Shown: positions 28,945 through 37,712, counted from the stretch's first letter. The stretch: 64,000 bases of DNA from Candidatus Koribacter versatilis Ellin345 (GCF_000014005.1 NC_008009.1:1488001-1552000); one strand, 5' to 3'. Notes: generated from the letters alone by a model not told the origin. Made by a program: numbers and translations.

Positions 28945-29220
28945 ATGGCTCAACGAGCACAAAGTTTGGCGGATAAAGTCCGCAACCTGACACCGGCAGA
29001 ACTGCACGCGCGCGAGAGCGAGCAGAGCGAACAGCTCTTCAAGCTGAAGTTCCAGTTGAAGATGGGACAGTCGGAAAGCCTGAAGAAGCTGCGCGAAATG
29101 AGAAAAGAAATCGCCCGCATCAAGACGGTAGCCCGCGAGAAGGAACTGGGCATCGCCCGGACCGCGGTTGCCGAAGCGCCGGCGAAGAAGACCTCGCGCA
29201 AGAAGACGGAGAAGAAGTAA
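28945..29220 (+). CDS. rpmC: 50S ribosomal protein L29
   Basis: 91 residues from ATG 28945 (MAQRAQSLADKVRNLTPAEL), with the two-helix L29 body (EQLFKLKFQLKMGQSESLKKLREMRKEIARIKTVARE). A Lys-rich C-terminal extension of about 20 residues makes it longer than the usual 60-70. Confidence 0.94.
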   Translation: MAQRAQSLADKVRNLTPAELHARESEQSEQLFKLKFQLKMGQSESLKKLREMRKEIARIKTVAREKELGIARTAVAEAPAKKTSRKKTEKK

Positions 29221-29223
29221 GCC

Positions 29224-29529
29224 ATGGCCGAAACAACGAACACCCCTGAAACCAGCCACCGCAAGGAACTGATCGGCCTGGTGGTCTCCACCAAGATGCA
29301 GAAGACGATCGTGGTCCAGGTGGAGCGCCAGAAGTCGCATGCCATGTATGGCCGCGTGATCTCGCGCCGCAAGAGGTTCTATGCGCACGATGAAGAGCAG
29401 ACAGCCCACATCGGCGATTACGTGCGGATCGAAGAGACCCGCCCGTTGAGCAAGCTGAAGCGCTGGAAACTGGCCGAAGTGCTGCGCCGTTCGGCGCTGG
29501 CTCCGGAAGTCCAGGAAGCTGCGAGCTAA
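29224..29529 (+). CDS. rpsQ: 30S ribosomal protein S17
   Basis: 101 residues with the S17 core (LIGLVVSTKMQKTIVVQVERQKSHAMYGRVI ... GDYVRIEETRPLSKLKRWKL). It starts 3 bp after rpmC, a coupled arrangement. Confidence 0.95.
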   Translation: MAETTNTPETSHRKELIGLVVSTKMQKTIVVQVERQKSHAMYGRVISRRKRFYAHDEEQTAHIGDYVRIEETRPLSKLKRWKLAEVLRRSALAPEVQEAAS

Positions 29530-29541
29530 GACCCCGAAAGT

Positions 29542-29577
29542 CCCCACGTCTCGACAAACGCGAGACATGGGGCACCC
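29542..29577 (+). repeat. Intercistronic hairpin element, copy 3 (rpsQ-rplN)
   Basis: CCCCA/TGGGG, C-A mismatch, GTCTCG/CGAGAC, loop ACAAACG, tail CACCC. Confidence 0.78.
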
Positions 29578-29605
29578 TGAGTGTGGGTGACCGAGGAGAA
29601 CGAAT

Positions 29606-29977
29606 ATGGCAGTGCAAATGAGAACGATGCTCGAGGTTGCCGACAACAGCGGCGCCCGCAAGCTCCAGATGATCAACCCGCTGGGCGGCGGCGCCGGACA
29701 CGTGGCGCACCTCGGTGACGTGGTGACGGCCGCGGTGAAGGAAGCTTCGCCGGACGGCACCGCGAAGAAGGGCACGGTTGTGAAGGCCGTGATCGTGCGG
29801 ACGCACAAGGAGCATCGCCGCAAGGACGGCACCTACATTCGCTTCGACACGAATGCGGCAGTGCTGATCAATGACACCGGCGAGCCGGTGGGGACCCGTG
29901 TCTTCGGACCGGTGGCCCGCGAGCTGCGCGAGAAGAAGTTCCTGAAGATTGTTTCACTCGCCCCCGAAGTTCTGTAG
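29606..29977 (+). CDS. rplN: 50S ribosomal protein L14
   Basis: 123 residues ([20 protein letters not shown] ... [46 protein letters not shown]). Standard length and ending. Confidence 0.97.
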   Translation: MAVQMRTMLEVADNSGARKLQMINPLGGGAGHVAHLGDVVTAAVKEASPDGTAKKGTVVKAVIVRTHKEHRRKDGTYIRFDTNAAVLINDTGEPVGTRVFGPVARELREKKFLKIVSLAPEVL

Positions 29978-29998
29978 GCGAGAAGAGAGAGATTGGTT

Positions 29999-30328
29999 AT
30001 GGCAAACGTAACAACTGATATCAAGCGCAACGACACGGTTGCAGTGACCTCCGGCAAGGACAAGGGCAAGCAGGGCCGCGTGCTCCGCGTCATTCCTGAC
30101 AAAGGCCGCATCCTGGTCGAGCACGTGGGCATGGTGAAGAACCATGTGAAGCCGAACCCGCAGAAGAACATCAAGGGCGGCATCGCCGAGCAGGAAAGCG
30201 CGATCGCGATTTCGAACGTCGCATTGGTCTGCGCAAAGTGCGGTCCGACGCGCGTGGCACACAAGGGCGAAGGCAAGCAGAAGTCCCGCGTATGCGCGAA
30301 GTGCGGGAGTGATTTAACCGGGAAGTAA
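29999..30328 (+). CDS. rplX: 50S ribosomal protein L24, zinc-ribbon type
   Basis: 109 residues from ATG 29999. It has the KOW motif ([38 protein letters not shown]). Two CAKCG knuckles near the C-terminus ([10 protein letters not shown] and VCAKCGSDL) should bind one zinc. A TTG two codons earlier is less likely as the start. Confidence 0.95.
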   Translation: MANVTTDIKRNDTVAVTSGKDKGKQGRVLRVIPDKGRILVEHVGMVKNHVKPNPQKNIKGGIAEQESAIAISNVALVCAKCGPTRVAHKGEGKQKSRVCAKCGSDLTGK

Positions 30329-30409
30329 CTTCCCCGAGAAGAGATTCTCGAAATTGAGGACCTCACGTAACGGTGCAAACCCGAGACCGTGAGAGAAAGC
30401 AGCAGAGAG

Positions 30410-31072
30410 ATGGCAGACGAGAAGAAGCAGCAGAAGAAACCGGACGGCGCGGGTAAGCGCCAGGCAAAGGCCGAAGCGGCCGAGGCGCCCCAGAGCGGAC
30501 GTCCAAAGGCGAGCAACCGTGGCTCCGCGCGCCTGCGTGGCAAGTTCACGAAGGAAGTGGCGCCGGCACTGATGAAAGAGTTCGGCATCACCAACGTGAT
30601 GGCGGTTCCGAAGATCGAGAAGGTCGTAGTGAACATGGGTGTGGGCGAAGCAACGCAGAACGCGAAAGTGCTCGACCCGGCCGTGAGCGACCTGCAGGCC
30701 ATCACTGGACAGAAGCCGGTGGTGACGAAGGCGAAGAAGTCGATCGCGCAGTTCAAGGTGCGTGAAGGCCAGTCGATTGGCGCGATGGTTACGCTGCGCG
30801 GCGACCGCATGTACGAATTCCTCGACCGCCTGATGAACGTGGCGCTGCCCCGTGTGCGTGATTTCCGTGGCGTGCCGATGAAGTCGTTTGACGGGCGCGG
30901 CAATTTCACGCTCGGCCTGCGCGACCAGTTGATCTTCCCGGAAATTGACTATTCGAAGGTCGACAAGTTGAAGGGCATGAACGTCACGATTGTGACATCG
31001 GCAAAGAACGACGACCAGGCCCGCGCGCTGCTGAAGCACATGGGCATGCCGTTTCGGCAACCGGGCGCTTAG
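30410..31072 (+). CDS. rplE: 50S ribosomal protein L5 with N-terminal basic extension
   Basis: 220 residues. The L5 core starts near residue 40 ([40 protein letters not shown]) and ends normally. The first 40 or so residues are a Lys/Ala/Gln-rich disordered extension ([20 protein letters not shown]) that is not in E. coli L5 (179 residues). ATG 30410 is preceded by GCAGAGAG. The core is certain; the extension could be shorter if an internal start is used, but no better ribosome site is visible. Confidence 0.93.
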   Translation: MADEKKQQKKPDGAGKRQAKAEAAEAPQSGRPKASNRGSARLRGKFTKEVAPALMKEFGITNVMAVPKIEKVVVNMGVGEATQNAKVLDPAVSDLQAITGQKPVVTKAKKSIAQFKVREGQSIGAMVTLRGDRMYEFLDRLMNVALPRVRDFRGVPMKSFDGRGNFTLGLRDQLIFPEIDYSKVDKLKGMNVTIVTSAKNDDQARALLKHMGMPFRQPGA

Positions 31073-31158
31073 CGGTTAGTTCTTGGCCGTCGGGTAACGA
31101 CGGCTGCATGAAAAGATCAGAAACTGACGGGGCGCGAAGCTCCAGAGTAAAGGAACAA

Positions 31159-31344
31159 ATGGCGAGAACATCACACGTAGCCAAGGCGAACAAGAAACCC
31201 AAGTTCTCCACGCGCCAGCACAACCGCTGCAAGATTTGCGGACGTCCGCGCGCGTACCTGCGCAAGTTCGGCCTTTGCCGTCTGTGCTTCCGTGGCCTCG
31301 CGCTGCGGGGAGAGATTCCAGGCGTTTCAAAGTCGTCCTGGTAG
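31159..31344 (+). CDS. rpsN: 30S ribosomal protein S14 type Z
   Basis: 61 residues, [20 protein letters not shown]. The zinc ribbon [20 protein letters not shown] has two CxxC pairs, and the protein ends [11 protein letters not shown]. This is the short zinc-binding (rpsZ/RpsN1) type. Confidence 0.96.
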   Translation: MARTSHVAKANKKPKFSTRQHNRCKICGRPRAYLRKFGLCRLCFRGLALRGEIPGVSKSSW

Positions 31345-31351
31345 AGAACAT

Positions 31352-31383
31352 CCCCACCCTAGCTTCGCTAGAGTGGGGCACCC
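31352..31383 (+). repeat. Intercistronic hairpin element, copy 4 (rpsN-rpsH)
   Basis: CCCCAC/GTGGGG, C-A mismatch, CTAGC/GCTAG, loop TTC, tail CACCC. Differs from copy 1 only by an A-for-G change in the inner arm that turns a G-U pair into A-U. Confidence 0.78.
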
Positions 31384-31461
31384 AAGAATGGGTAAAGACG
31401 TTGTCGCGGGTTCTCTCATGAGCAATGAGAGCGAACGGGCAACGATAAGGAGAAGCAAACG

Positions 31462-31863
31462 ATGAGTTTGACCACCGATCCGGTCGCAGATTTCCTGTCG
31501 CGGGTTCGCAACGCGATCAAGGCACGTCACCAGAAGGTTGATGCGCCTGCGTCGAAGCTGAAGACGGAACTCGCCCGAATTCTTAAAGAAGAAGGCTACA
31601 TCGCCAATTACAAGGCGGTCGAAGAAGAAGGCAAGAAGCTGATCCGGGTGTACCTGAAGTACGGATCCGACAATGTCTCGCCGATCTCGAACGTCACCCG
31701 CATTTCGCGTCCGGGTTGCCGCGTATACGTAGGCAGCAAGGAGATCCCGCGCGTTCTCGGCGGTCTGGGAATCAGCATCCTGACCACGCCGAAGGGCGTG
31801 ATGACGGGACGCCAGGCGCGCAAAGAAGGCGTGGGCGGCGAAGTCCTCTGCGAAATTTACTAG
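31462..31863 (+). CDS. rpsH: 30S ribosomal protein S8
   Basis: 133 residues (TTDPVADFLSRVRNAIKARH ... ISRPGCRVYVGSKEIPRVLGGLGISILTTPKGVMTGRQARKEGVGGEVLCEIY). In E. coli S8 represses the spc operon by binding near rplE; no S8-site mimic was identified here. Confidence 0.97.
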   Translation: MSLTTDPVADFLSRVRNAIKARHQKVDAPASKLKTELARILKEEGYIANYKAVEEEGKKLIRVYLKYGSDNVSPISNVTRISRPGCRVYVGSKEIPRVLGGLGISILTTPKGVMTGRQARKEGVGGEVLCEIY

Positions 31864-31963
31864 TCGCTGGTTGAGCGACAACTCGGTTCGCGCATTCCCG
31901 CGAGCATGAGTTCAACACCAGGAAGAAACTGCGGCTTTGATCCGCAGCCGATGAGAAGAGACT

Positions 31964-32503
31964 ATGTCGAGAATTGGTAAGAAGCCGATTGCCGTGCCGA
32001 AGGGCGTCACGTTCAACGTGCAGGGCGATGTCGTAACCGTGAAGGGGCCGAAGGGCACCGTATCGAACCACCTGCCGGGCGGCGTGAAGCTGGCTCTGGA
32101 GGATGGCAACATTGTCGTGACGCGCGACGACGAGTCGAAGCGCGCCATTCACGGCCTGGTCCGCGCGCTGGTGAACAACGCAGTGGAAGGCGTGACCAAG
32201 GGCTGGACGCGGAACCTGGAGATCGTTGGCATTGGTTACCGTGCCGAACTCAAGGGCAAGGGCACGGTGGTGTTCACGCTGGGCTACTCGCACCCGATCG
32301 AATATCCGTTGCCGACTGGGATCGAAGCGGCGGTGGACGCGAAGCAGACCGCGCTGACGATTACCGGCATTGACCGGCAGAAGGTCGGCCAGGTTGCGGC
32401 GGAAATGCGCGCGCTGCGCCCGCCCGATCCGTACAAGAACAAGGGCGTACGTTACGCCGGCGAGAAACTGAAGAAGAAGGTCGGCAAGACCGGCGCGAAG
32501 TAA
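31964..32503 (+). CDS. rplF: 50S ribosomal protein L6
   Basis: 179 residues with two L6 repeats (MSRIGKKPIAVPKGVTF ... EIVGIGYRAELKG ... PPDPYKNKGVRYAGEKLKKKVGKTGAK). The 100-bp gap before it has a hairpin CTGCGG/CCGCAG (31929-31947). Confidence 0.97.
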   Translation: MSRIGKKPIAVPKGVTFNVQGDVVTVKGPKGTVSNHLPGGVKLALEDGNIVVTRDDESKRAIHGLVRALVNNAVEGVTKGWTRNLEIVGIGYRAELKGKGTVVFTLGYSHPIEYPLPTGIEAAVDAKQTALTITGIDRQKVGQVAAEMRALRPPDPYKNKGVRYAGEKLKKKVGKTGAK

Positions 32504-32521
32504 AGATTAACCGGATGGCAT

Positions 32522-32538
32522 GGCGGGCATGACCCGCC
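32522..32538 (+). other. Hairpin between rplF and rplR
   Basis: GGCGGG (32522-32527) pairs with CCCGCC (32533-32538) around a 5-nt loop. No T-run follows. Confidence 0.4.
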
Positions 32539-32580
32539 GCCGTCTGCCCGGTTCAGAAACCCGGGGGAAATGAAAAAGCG

Positions 32581-32955
32581 ATGATCATTAAAGAAGCAAA
32601 AGATGCAAAGCGGGGCCGGGTACATTCCCGCATCCGCAAAAAGATGGAAGGTACGCCGGAGCGTCCGCGCCTGAACGTGTATCGCTCTACGAACCACCTG
32701 TATGTGCAGGTCATCGACGACAGCAAGGGCGCCACGCTGGTTGCAGCAAACACGCTGGAGTTTGGCGAAGCGAAGGAAGGCAAGCGTCCGACGGGCGGCA
32801 ACCTGAGCGCAGCCAAGCAGCTCGGCAAGGCGATCGCGGAGCGCGCCAAGCAGAAGGGCATCAACAAAGTGGTCTTCGATCGCGGCGGTTACCTGTATCA
32901 CGGGCGCATCAAGGCGTTGGCCGATGCAGCACGTGAAGGCGGACTAGAGTTCTAG
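32581..32955 (+). CDS. rplR: 50S ribosomal protein L18
   Basis: 124 residues; 5S-rRNA-binding L18 ([42 protein letters not shown] ... [28 protein letters not shown]). Confidence 0.97.
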   Translation: MIIKEAKDAKRGRVHSRIRKKMEGTPERPRLNVYRSTNHLYVQVIDDSKGATLVAANTLEFGEAKEGKRPTGGNLSAAKQLGKAIAERAKQKGINKVVFDRGGYLYHGRIKALADAAREGGLEF

Positions 32956-32964
32956 GATGAAAAT

Positions 32965-33000
32965 CCCCACGTCTCGGAAATCGCGAGACATGGGGCACCC
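32965..33000 (+). repeat. Intercistronic hairpin element, copy 5 (rplR-rpsE)
   Basis: CCCCA/TGGGG, C-A mismatch, GTCTCG/CGAGAC, loop GAAATCG, tail CACCC. Starts 9 bp after the rplR stop. Confidence 0.78.
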
Positions 33001-33032
33001 GAGCAGAGAGTTCAGAAAAGAGAATTGACGCA

Positions 33033-33542
33033 ATGGCAACAGTGAAGAAAAAGCTCGATGCAGGCCAGTTCAACCTGAAGGACCAGGTAGTGGCCATCAA
33101 CCGCGTGACCAAGGTGGTCAAGGGCGGTAAGAACCTGTCGTTCGCAGCGCTGGTAGTCGTGGGCGATCCCTCGGCTGCGGTCGTGGGCTACGGTTCCGGC
33201 AAGGCGAAGGAAGTTCCGCAGGCGATCCGTAAAGGGATCGAGTCCGCGAAGAAGAACCTGGTGAAGGTGAACCTGAGCCAGACTTCGATTCCGCACCAGG
33301 TACTGGGCCGCTATGGTTCGGGCCGTGTGATGTTGAAGCCGGCGCCGGAAGGCACGGGCGTCATCGCGGGCGGCGCGGTGCGTGCAGTGATGACTTCGGC
33401 GGGCGTGCAGAACGTGCTGACCAAGTCGATCGGCACCACGAACCCACACAACGTGATCAAGGCGACCTTCGAAGCACTCAAGCAGTTGCGTGATCGCCGC
33501 GAAGTCGCGGCCGGACGCGGCAAGACGGTAGAGGAGCTCTAA
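33033..33542 (+). CDS. rpsE: 30S ribosomal protein S5
   Basis: 169 residues ([32 protein letters not shown] ... [43 protein letters not shown]). The N-terminal dsRBD-like fold and C-terminal S5 domain are both present. Confidence 0.97.
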   Translation: MATVKKKLDAGQFNLKDQVVAINRVTKVVKGGKNLSFAALVVVGDPSAAVVGYGSGKAKEVPQAIRKGIESAKKNLVKVNLSQTSIPHQVLGRYGSGRVMLKPAPEGTGVIAGGAVRAVMTSAGVQNVLTKSIGTTNPHNVIKATFEALKQLRDRREVAAGRGKTVEEL

Positions 33543-33545
33543 ACC

Positions 33546-33770
33546 ATGCCTCGCACACGTAAGAAAGTAGAAGTAAAGGTAGCGCCGAAGGGCGCGAAGC
33601 TCCAGCTCAAGTGGATTCGCTCGGCGATTCAAGCGCCGGTGAAGCACAAGCTGGTGATCAAGGGACTCGGATTCACCCGCCTGAACCAGGTGATCGTACG
33701 CGAAGATTCGCCGTCGATCCGCGGCATGGTGGCGAAGGTCCCGCATTTGGTCGAGATCGTTCAGCAGTAG
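33546..33770 (+). CDS. rpmD: 50S ribosomal protein L30
   Basis: 74 residues. The L30 core is LKWIRSAIQAPVKHKLVIKGLGFTRLNQVIVREDSPSIRGMVAKVPHLVEI. A basic N-terminal extension of about 18 residues precedes it. Starts 3 bp after rpsE. Confidence 0.94.
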   Translation: MPRTRKKVEVKVAPKGAKLQLKWIRSAIQAPVKHKLVIKGLGFTRLNQVIVREDSPSIRGMVAKVPHLVEIVQQ

Positions 33771-33775
33771 TGGTT

Positions 33776-33811
33776 TCCCACGTCTCGAAAAACGCGAGAC
33801 ATGGGGCACCC
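33776..33811 (+). repeat. Intercistronic hairpin element, copy 6 (rpmD-rplO)
   Basis: TCCCA/TGGGG (first pair U-G), C-A mismatch, GTCTCG/CGAGAC, loop AAAAACG, tail CACCC. The 124-bp gap around it holds no gene. Confidence 0.76.
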
Positions 33812-33894
33812 GAATCGACCGGGAAATACAGTGAGACGGACAGAAGAGCGTCCGCTACAAGCGAGCGGGAAATGTCCCGCGACAAGGAATTGAA

Positions 33895-34329
33895 ATGAAT
33901 CTCAGTAATCTGCGGGCTCCCCGCAAAGCCAACGAAAAGAAGAAGCGCGTCGGACGTGGTATGGGTTCGGGCATGGGCAAGACCTCCGCTCGCGGCCACA
34001 AAGGTCAGCGTTCGCGCAGCGGTTCGCGCATGATGCGCGGTTTTGAAGGCGGCCAGATGCCGCTGCATCGCCGCTTGCCGAAGCGCGGTTTCACCAACAT
34101 CTTCCGCGTGGAATACGCGGTGGTGAATCTCGACCGGCTCGCCGAACTCGGCCTGACGGAAATCACGCCTGAAGTTCTGATCAAGCACAAGCTCGCCGGC
34201 AAGAACGATAAGATCAAGGTGTTGGGCAACGGCGAGATCAAGGGCGCGGTCACGGTTCGTGCACACAAGTTCTCCAAAACAGCCGAAGAAAAGATCGCCA
34301 AAGCGGGCGGCAAGGCTGAGGTCCTCTAA
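33895..34329 (+). CDS. rplO: 50S ribosomal protein L15
   Basis: 144 residues ([43 protein letters not shown] ... [17 protein letters not shown]). The glycine-rich N-terminal extension that threads through 23S rRNA is normal for L15. secY follows after 5 bp. Confidence 0.96.
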   Translation: MNLSNLRAPRKANEKKKRVGRGMGSGMGKTSARGHKGQRSRSGSRMMRGFEGGQMPLHRRLPKRGFTNIFRVEYAVVNLDRLAELGLTEITPEVLIKHKLAGKNDKIKVLGNGEIKGAVTVRAHKFSKTAEEKIAKAGGKAEVL

Positions 34330-34334
34330 GTTTT

Positions 34335-35726
34335 ATGTTTGAGAAGCTGGCAAATATCTTCCGGATCCCGGACCTTCGCAAGCGCGTGTTTTTCACGCTT
34401 GCGCTCCTGGCCGTGTATCGCATCGGCGGGCACATTCCGACGCCGGGCGTGAACGCCGATATGCTCCAGCAGTTCTTCCAGAACAACCGCGGTTCGGTGC
34501 TGGGCTTTGTCGATCTCTTCAGCGGCGGCCAGCTTCGCCGCTTGACCATCTTCGCTCTCGGCATCATGCCGTACATCACGGCGTCGATCATTCTCCAGCT
34601 TCTGACCGTGGTTTACGAACCGCTGGCGAAGCTGCAGAAGGAAGGCGAACTCGGGCGCAAGAAGATCACGCAATGGACGCGTTACCTGACCTTTGGCCTC
34701 AGCGCCATGCAGTCGTTCGGTATCGCCGTGACGTTGACGAAGCAGCCGGGCATGGTCCTGAATCCTGGTTGGGGCTTCATCCTGATGACGATGCTGACGC
34801 TCACGACCGGCAGCGTATTCATTATGTGGCTGGGCGAGCAGATCACTGAGCGTGGTATCGGCAACGGCATGTCGCTGCTGATCTTTGCTGGTATCGTGGT
34901 TGGCCTCCCGCGTGGCGTTGCTGACCTGGTGGACAAGATCAAGACGCAGTACTGGGGACCGTTCACGGTTCCGGCGATGTTGCTTCTCATTCTGGTGATG
35001 TTCCTGATCGTTGCGTTCATCGTGTACGTGGAGCGCAGCGAGCGACGGATTACAGTGCAGTACGCAAAGCGCATTGTCGGCCGCAAGATGATGGGCGGAA
35101 CCTCGACCTTCCTGCCGCTGCGTGTGAACTCCGGCGGCGTGATGCCGGTGATCTTTGCGTCGTCGATCCTGACCCTGCCGCAGACGGTGGGCATGTTGGG
35201 CAGCGTGAGCAAGTACCACTGGGTGAAGAACCTGATGGACCAGCTCAAATGGGGCGAGCCCCTGTACACGATGCTGTACGCGTTGGGCATTGTCTTCTTC
35301 GCATATTTCTACGTGTCGATCGTGTTCAACCCGAACGACGTTGCGGATAATATGCGCAAGTACGGCGGGTTCATCCCGGGCATTCGTCCGGGTGCGCGTA
35401 CCGCAACGTACATCAACGATATCCTGACCCGCATTACGCTGGTCGGCGCGTTGTACCTGATCATCATCAGCTTTATTCCAGAGTGGATGATGGTTGGTTT
35501 ACATCTGAACCACTTGCCGTTGTGGTTGGGTGGCGGACTGTTTGAAAAGCTGCCGACCTGGATGACCACCGGCCTTGGTGTAACCTTCTACTTCGGCGGC
35601 ACCTCGCTGCTGATCGTGGTGGGCGTTGCCATGGACACGGTGCAGCAGATCGAATCGCAGCTCATCATGCGGCATTACGAGGGCTTCACGCCACGGAGCG
35701 GTCGAATTAAAGGCCGCCGCTGGTAG
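34335..35726 (+). CDS. secY: Protein translocase subunit SecY
   Basis: 463-residue, ten-helix channel of the Sec translocon. It starts MFEKLANIFRIPDLRKRVFFTLALLAVYRIGGHIPTPGV. The plug region, the cytoplasmic loop ERSERRITVQYAKR and the C-terminal QIESQLIMRHYEGF are all present. Standard position at the end of spc. It is followed by a hairpin element and a 181-bp gap before adk, so a processing or promoter boundary could lie there. Confidence 0.97.
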   Translation: MFEKLANIFRIPDLRKRVFFTLALLAVYRIGGHIPTPGVNADMLQQFFQNNRGSVLGFVDLFSGGQLRRLTIFALGIMPYITASIILQLLTVVYEPLAKLQKEGELGRKKITQWTRYLTFGLSAMQSFGIAVTLTKQPGMVLNPGWGFILMTMLTLTTGSVFIMWLGEQITERGIGNGMSLLIFAGIVVGLPRGVADLVDKIKTQYWGPFTVPAMLLLILVMFLIVAFIVYVERSERRITVQYAKRIVGRKMMGGTSTFLPLRVNSGGVMPVIFASSILTLPQTVGMLGSVSKYHWVKNLMDQLKWGEPLYTMLYALGIVFFAYFYVSIVFNPNDVADNMRKYGGFIPGIRPGARTATYINDILTRITLVGALYLIIISFIPEWMMVGLHLNHLPLWLGGGLFEKLPTWMTTGLGVTFYFGGTSLLIVVGVAMDTVQQIESQLIMRHYEGFTPRSGRIKGRRW

Positions 35727-35736
35727 TTGAGAAAAG

Positions 35737-35778
35737 CCCCACCCTAAGCGCGAAAACGGCGCTTAGAATGGGGCACCC
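35737..35778 (+). repeat. Intercistronic hairpin element, copy 7 (secY-adk)
   Basis: CCCCA/TGGGG outer arm, CC-AA internal mismatch, longer inner arm CTAAGCGC/GCGCTTAG, loop GAAAACG, tail CACCC then TTTT. A third inner-arm type on the same outer frame. The T-run makes weak termination possible. Confidence 0.75.
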
Positions 35779-35907
35779 TTTTGTGCAGTCGTTGTAAGCG
35801 GCTACCGGGAGGCCGTTGGCGCTTGACGCCGGAAGCAGAGCAACCCATCGGAGTGACCCGAACGTGCACCGGGCGGGTGACTTGTTTGCTCTCGTGCAGG
35901 CGAACGG

Positions 35908-36648
35908 ATGGACACACAAGCTTCTACGGGAAGTGTTGTGCAGAGTGATACGCGTAAAGTCGGTCCGGTGATTTTGTTCGGACCGCCCGGAGCAGGGAAA
36001 GGCACCCAATCCAAGCGCCTGGTGCAGGCGCTGGGGGTCCCGCAGATCTCCACGGGCGACATCCTCAGGGAGAACGTCGCGCAGGAAACAGGGTGGGGAA
36101 AACAGGCCAAGGCCGCCATGGAAAGTGGCCAACTGGTGTCAGACTTTATCGTCTGCGCCATGGTTGCCGAAAGGCTTGGCAAGCCGGACACCAGCCGAGG
36201 GTGTATCCTCGACGGGTTTCCGAGAACCGTCGCCCAGGCCGAATGGCTGGATAAGTTGTTGACGGGAAAGCTCTTTGAAAGTACTCGGGTCAGCTTAGCA
36301 AGTAACCTTCCACCGGTTGTGATTTCGATCAAGGTGGACTATAATCAATTGCTGCAACGGCTTACCGGACGTCGTTCGTGTCCCTCCTGCGGAACGATCT
36401 ACAACGTTTACTCGAAGCCTCCCAAGGTCGAGGGAATTTGCGACCTTGAGGGCTCGAAGCTTGTAATGCGGCAGGATGACCGCGAAGAAGTCATCGCCGG
36501 ACGTCTGAAGGCATACGAGCAGCAGACTCTTCCTCTTGAGAAGTATTACCGGGCTCAAGGTCGTCTGTTTGAAATCAATGGCGACGCCCCGGTTGAGAAG
36601 ATCACAGAGGAGATGTTGAGTCTCATCGAGCATGGCAATCATTTGTAA
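35908..36648 (+). CDS. adk: Adenylate kinase
   Basis: 246 residues (from ATG 35908), converting ATP + AMP to 2 ADP. P-loop FGPPGAGKGTQ is near 27; DGFPRTVAQAEWLD and the LID domain follow. The LID has zinc-type cysteines CPSCGTIYNVYSKPP ... GICDLEG (three Cys plus an acidic residue). The first 20 or so residues (MDTQASTGSVVQSDTRK) are an extension before the family start; an in-frame GTG at 35938 is an alternative. The 3' end overlaps map by 17 bp. Confidence 0.93.
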   Translation: MDTQASTGSVVQSDTRKVGPVILFGPPGAGKGTQSKRLVQALGVPQISTGDILRENVAQETGWGKQAKAAMESGQLVSDFIVCAMVAERLGKPDTSRGCILDGFPRTVAQAEWLDKLLTGKLFESTRVSLASNLPPVVISIKVDYNQLLQRLTGRRSCPSCGTIYNVYSKPPKVEGICDLEGSKLVMRQDDREEVIAGRLKAYEQQTLPLEKYYRAQGRLFEINGDAPVEKITEEMLSLIEHGNHL

Positions 36649-37384
36649 GTCCGGTGCCGAAATTGAAAAGATGCGCCGCAGTGGCCGCATCGTGCGACAG
36701 GTCCTTGAAACAGTAAGAGCGCTCGTGGCTCCCGGTGTATCGACCATGGACCTGGAGCGCGCGGCTGAGAAGAAAATCCGCGAGCTTGGGGCCAAGCCTG
36801 CGTTTAAGGGGTACTACGACTATCCCTGTGTGCTGTGTACATCGGTTAACGATGAGATCGTGCATGGCATTCCGTCCGAGAAGCGGGTCCTGAAAACGGG
36901 AGACATCGTCTCCATCGACACAGGAGTTGTGCTCGACGGCTACTACGGAGATTCAGCCATCACCGTTCCGGTCGGTGAGGCGATCACGTCGGAGTTGCAG
37001 AAGCTGCTCACGATTACCGAGCAGTCACTGTACAAGGCGATCGACGCAGTGAAGGTCGGCAACACGCTGGGCGACATTGGTTCCGCGGTGCAGCAGCATG
37101 TGGAAGCCGCGGGTTTCAGCGTAGTGCGCGAGTTTGTGGGCCACGGGATTGGGACACGGTTGCACGAAGATCCGCAGGTGCCGAACTTCGGAGCAGCGGG
37201 TGCGGGTTCGAGGTTGCGCGAAGGAATGGTGCTCGCAATCGAACCGATGGTGAATGTAGGTAAGCCGGCGACGCGAACGCTGGACGATCATTGGACCGCG
37301 GTTACCGCCGACGGCAGTTTTAGCGCTCACTTCGAGCACTGCGTTGCGGTAACGAGAGACGGCCCGGTGATTTTGACCGAGTAA
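36632..37384 (+). CDS. map: Methionine aminopeptidase, type I
   Basis: 250 residues; removes the initiator Met. It contains the pita-bread metal ligands: D in SIDTGVVLDGYYGDSA (two Asp), H in VGHGIGTRLHEDP, E in LAIEPMVN and E in the C-terminal HFEHCVAV. ATG 36632 starts MAIICKSGAEIEKMRRSGRIV inside the last codons of adk (17-bp overlap), so translation is probably coupled. Confidence 0.95.
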   Translation: MAIICKSGAEIEKMRRSGRIVRQVLETVRALVAPGVSTMDLERAAEKKIRELGAKPAFKGYYDYPCVLCTSVNDEIVHGIPSEKRVLKTGDIVSIDTGVVLDGYYGDSAITVPVGEAITSELQKLLTITEQSLYKAIDAVKVGNTLGDIGSAVQQHVEAAGFSVVREFVGHGIGTRLHEDPQVPNFGAAGAGSRLREGMVLAIEPMVNVGKPATRTLDDHWTAVTADGSFSAHFEHCVAVTRDGPVILTE

Positions 37385-37396
37385 AGTTTGAAGTAG

Positions 37397-37416
37397 GTTG
37401 CACCTTCGGGTGCGAC
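37397..37416 (+). other. Hairpin between map and infA
   Basis: GTTGCACC pairs with GGGTGCGAC (one T-G pair) over a short TTC-type loop, 12 bp after the map stop. Confidence 0.4.
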
Positions 37417-37436
37417 ATGGGCAACGGAAGCAGAGC

Positions 37437-37450
37437 GGGGCTTTAGCCCC
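37437..37450. repeat. REP-like palindrome GGGGCT-TT-AGCCCC
   Basis: 14-bp palindrome just before infA; same core as the units at 9601 and 11549 (central AA there, TT here, so the strand is inverted). Confidence 0.65.
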
Positions 37451-37476
37451 TGAGGTCAGACCGATCAAAGGAATGC

Positions 37477-37695
37477 ATGAGTAAGGAAGACGCGATTGAA
37501 GTAATGGCGGTGGTGATCGAACCACTGCCCAATGCCATGTTCAAAGTTGAACTGGAAAACAAGCATCAGGTGCTGGCGCACGTATCCGGCAAGATGCGCA
37601 AGAACTTCATTCGTATTCTTCCTGGCGACCGGGTTGCGGTGGAATTATCGCCATACGACCTGACGCGAGGACGTATTGTTTACCGCTATAAATAG
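37477..37695 (+). CDS. infA: Translation initiation factor IF-1
   Basis: 72-residue OB-fold protein ([67 protein letters not shown]), full length. rpmJ follows after 17 bp. Confidence 0.97.
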   Translation: MSKEDAIEVMAVVIEPLPNAMFKVELENKHQVLAHVSGKMRKNFIRILPGDRVAVELSPYDLTRGRIVYRYK

Positions 37696-37712
37696 GCAGA
37701 TTGGAAAAGGCA

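Noticed and set aside
35737-35778. Simple terminator after secY
   Set aside because: It has a short T-run, but it shares the outer arm and CACCC tail with six non-terminating copies, and adk-map-infA continue the operon order; treated as a hairpin element with possible partial termination.
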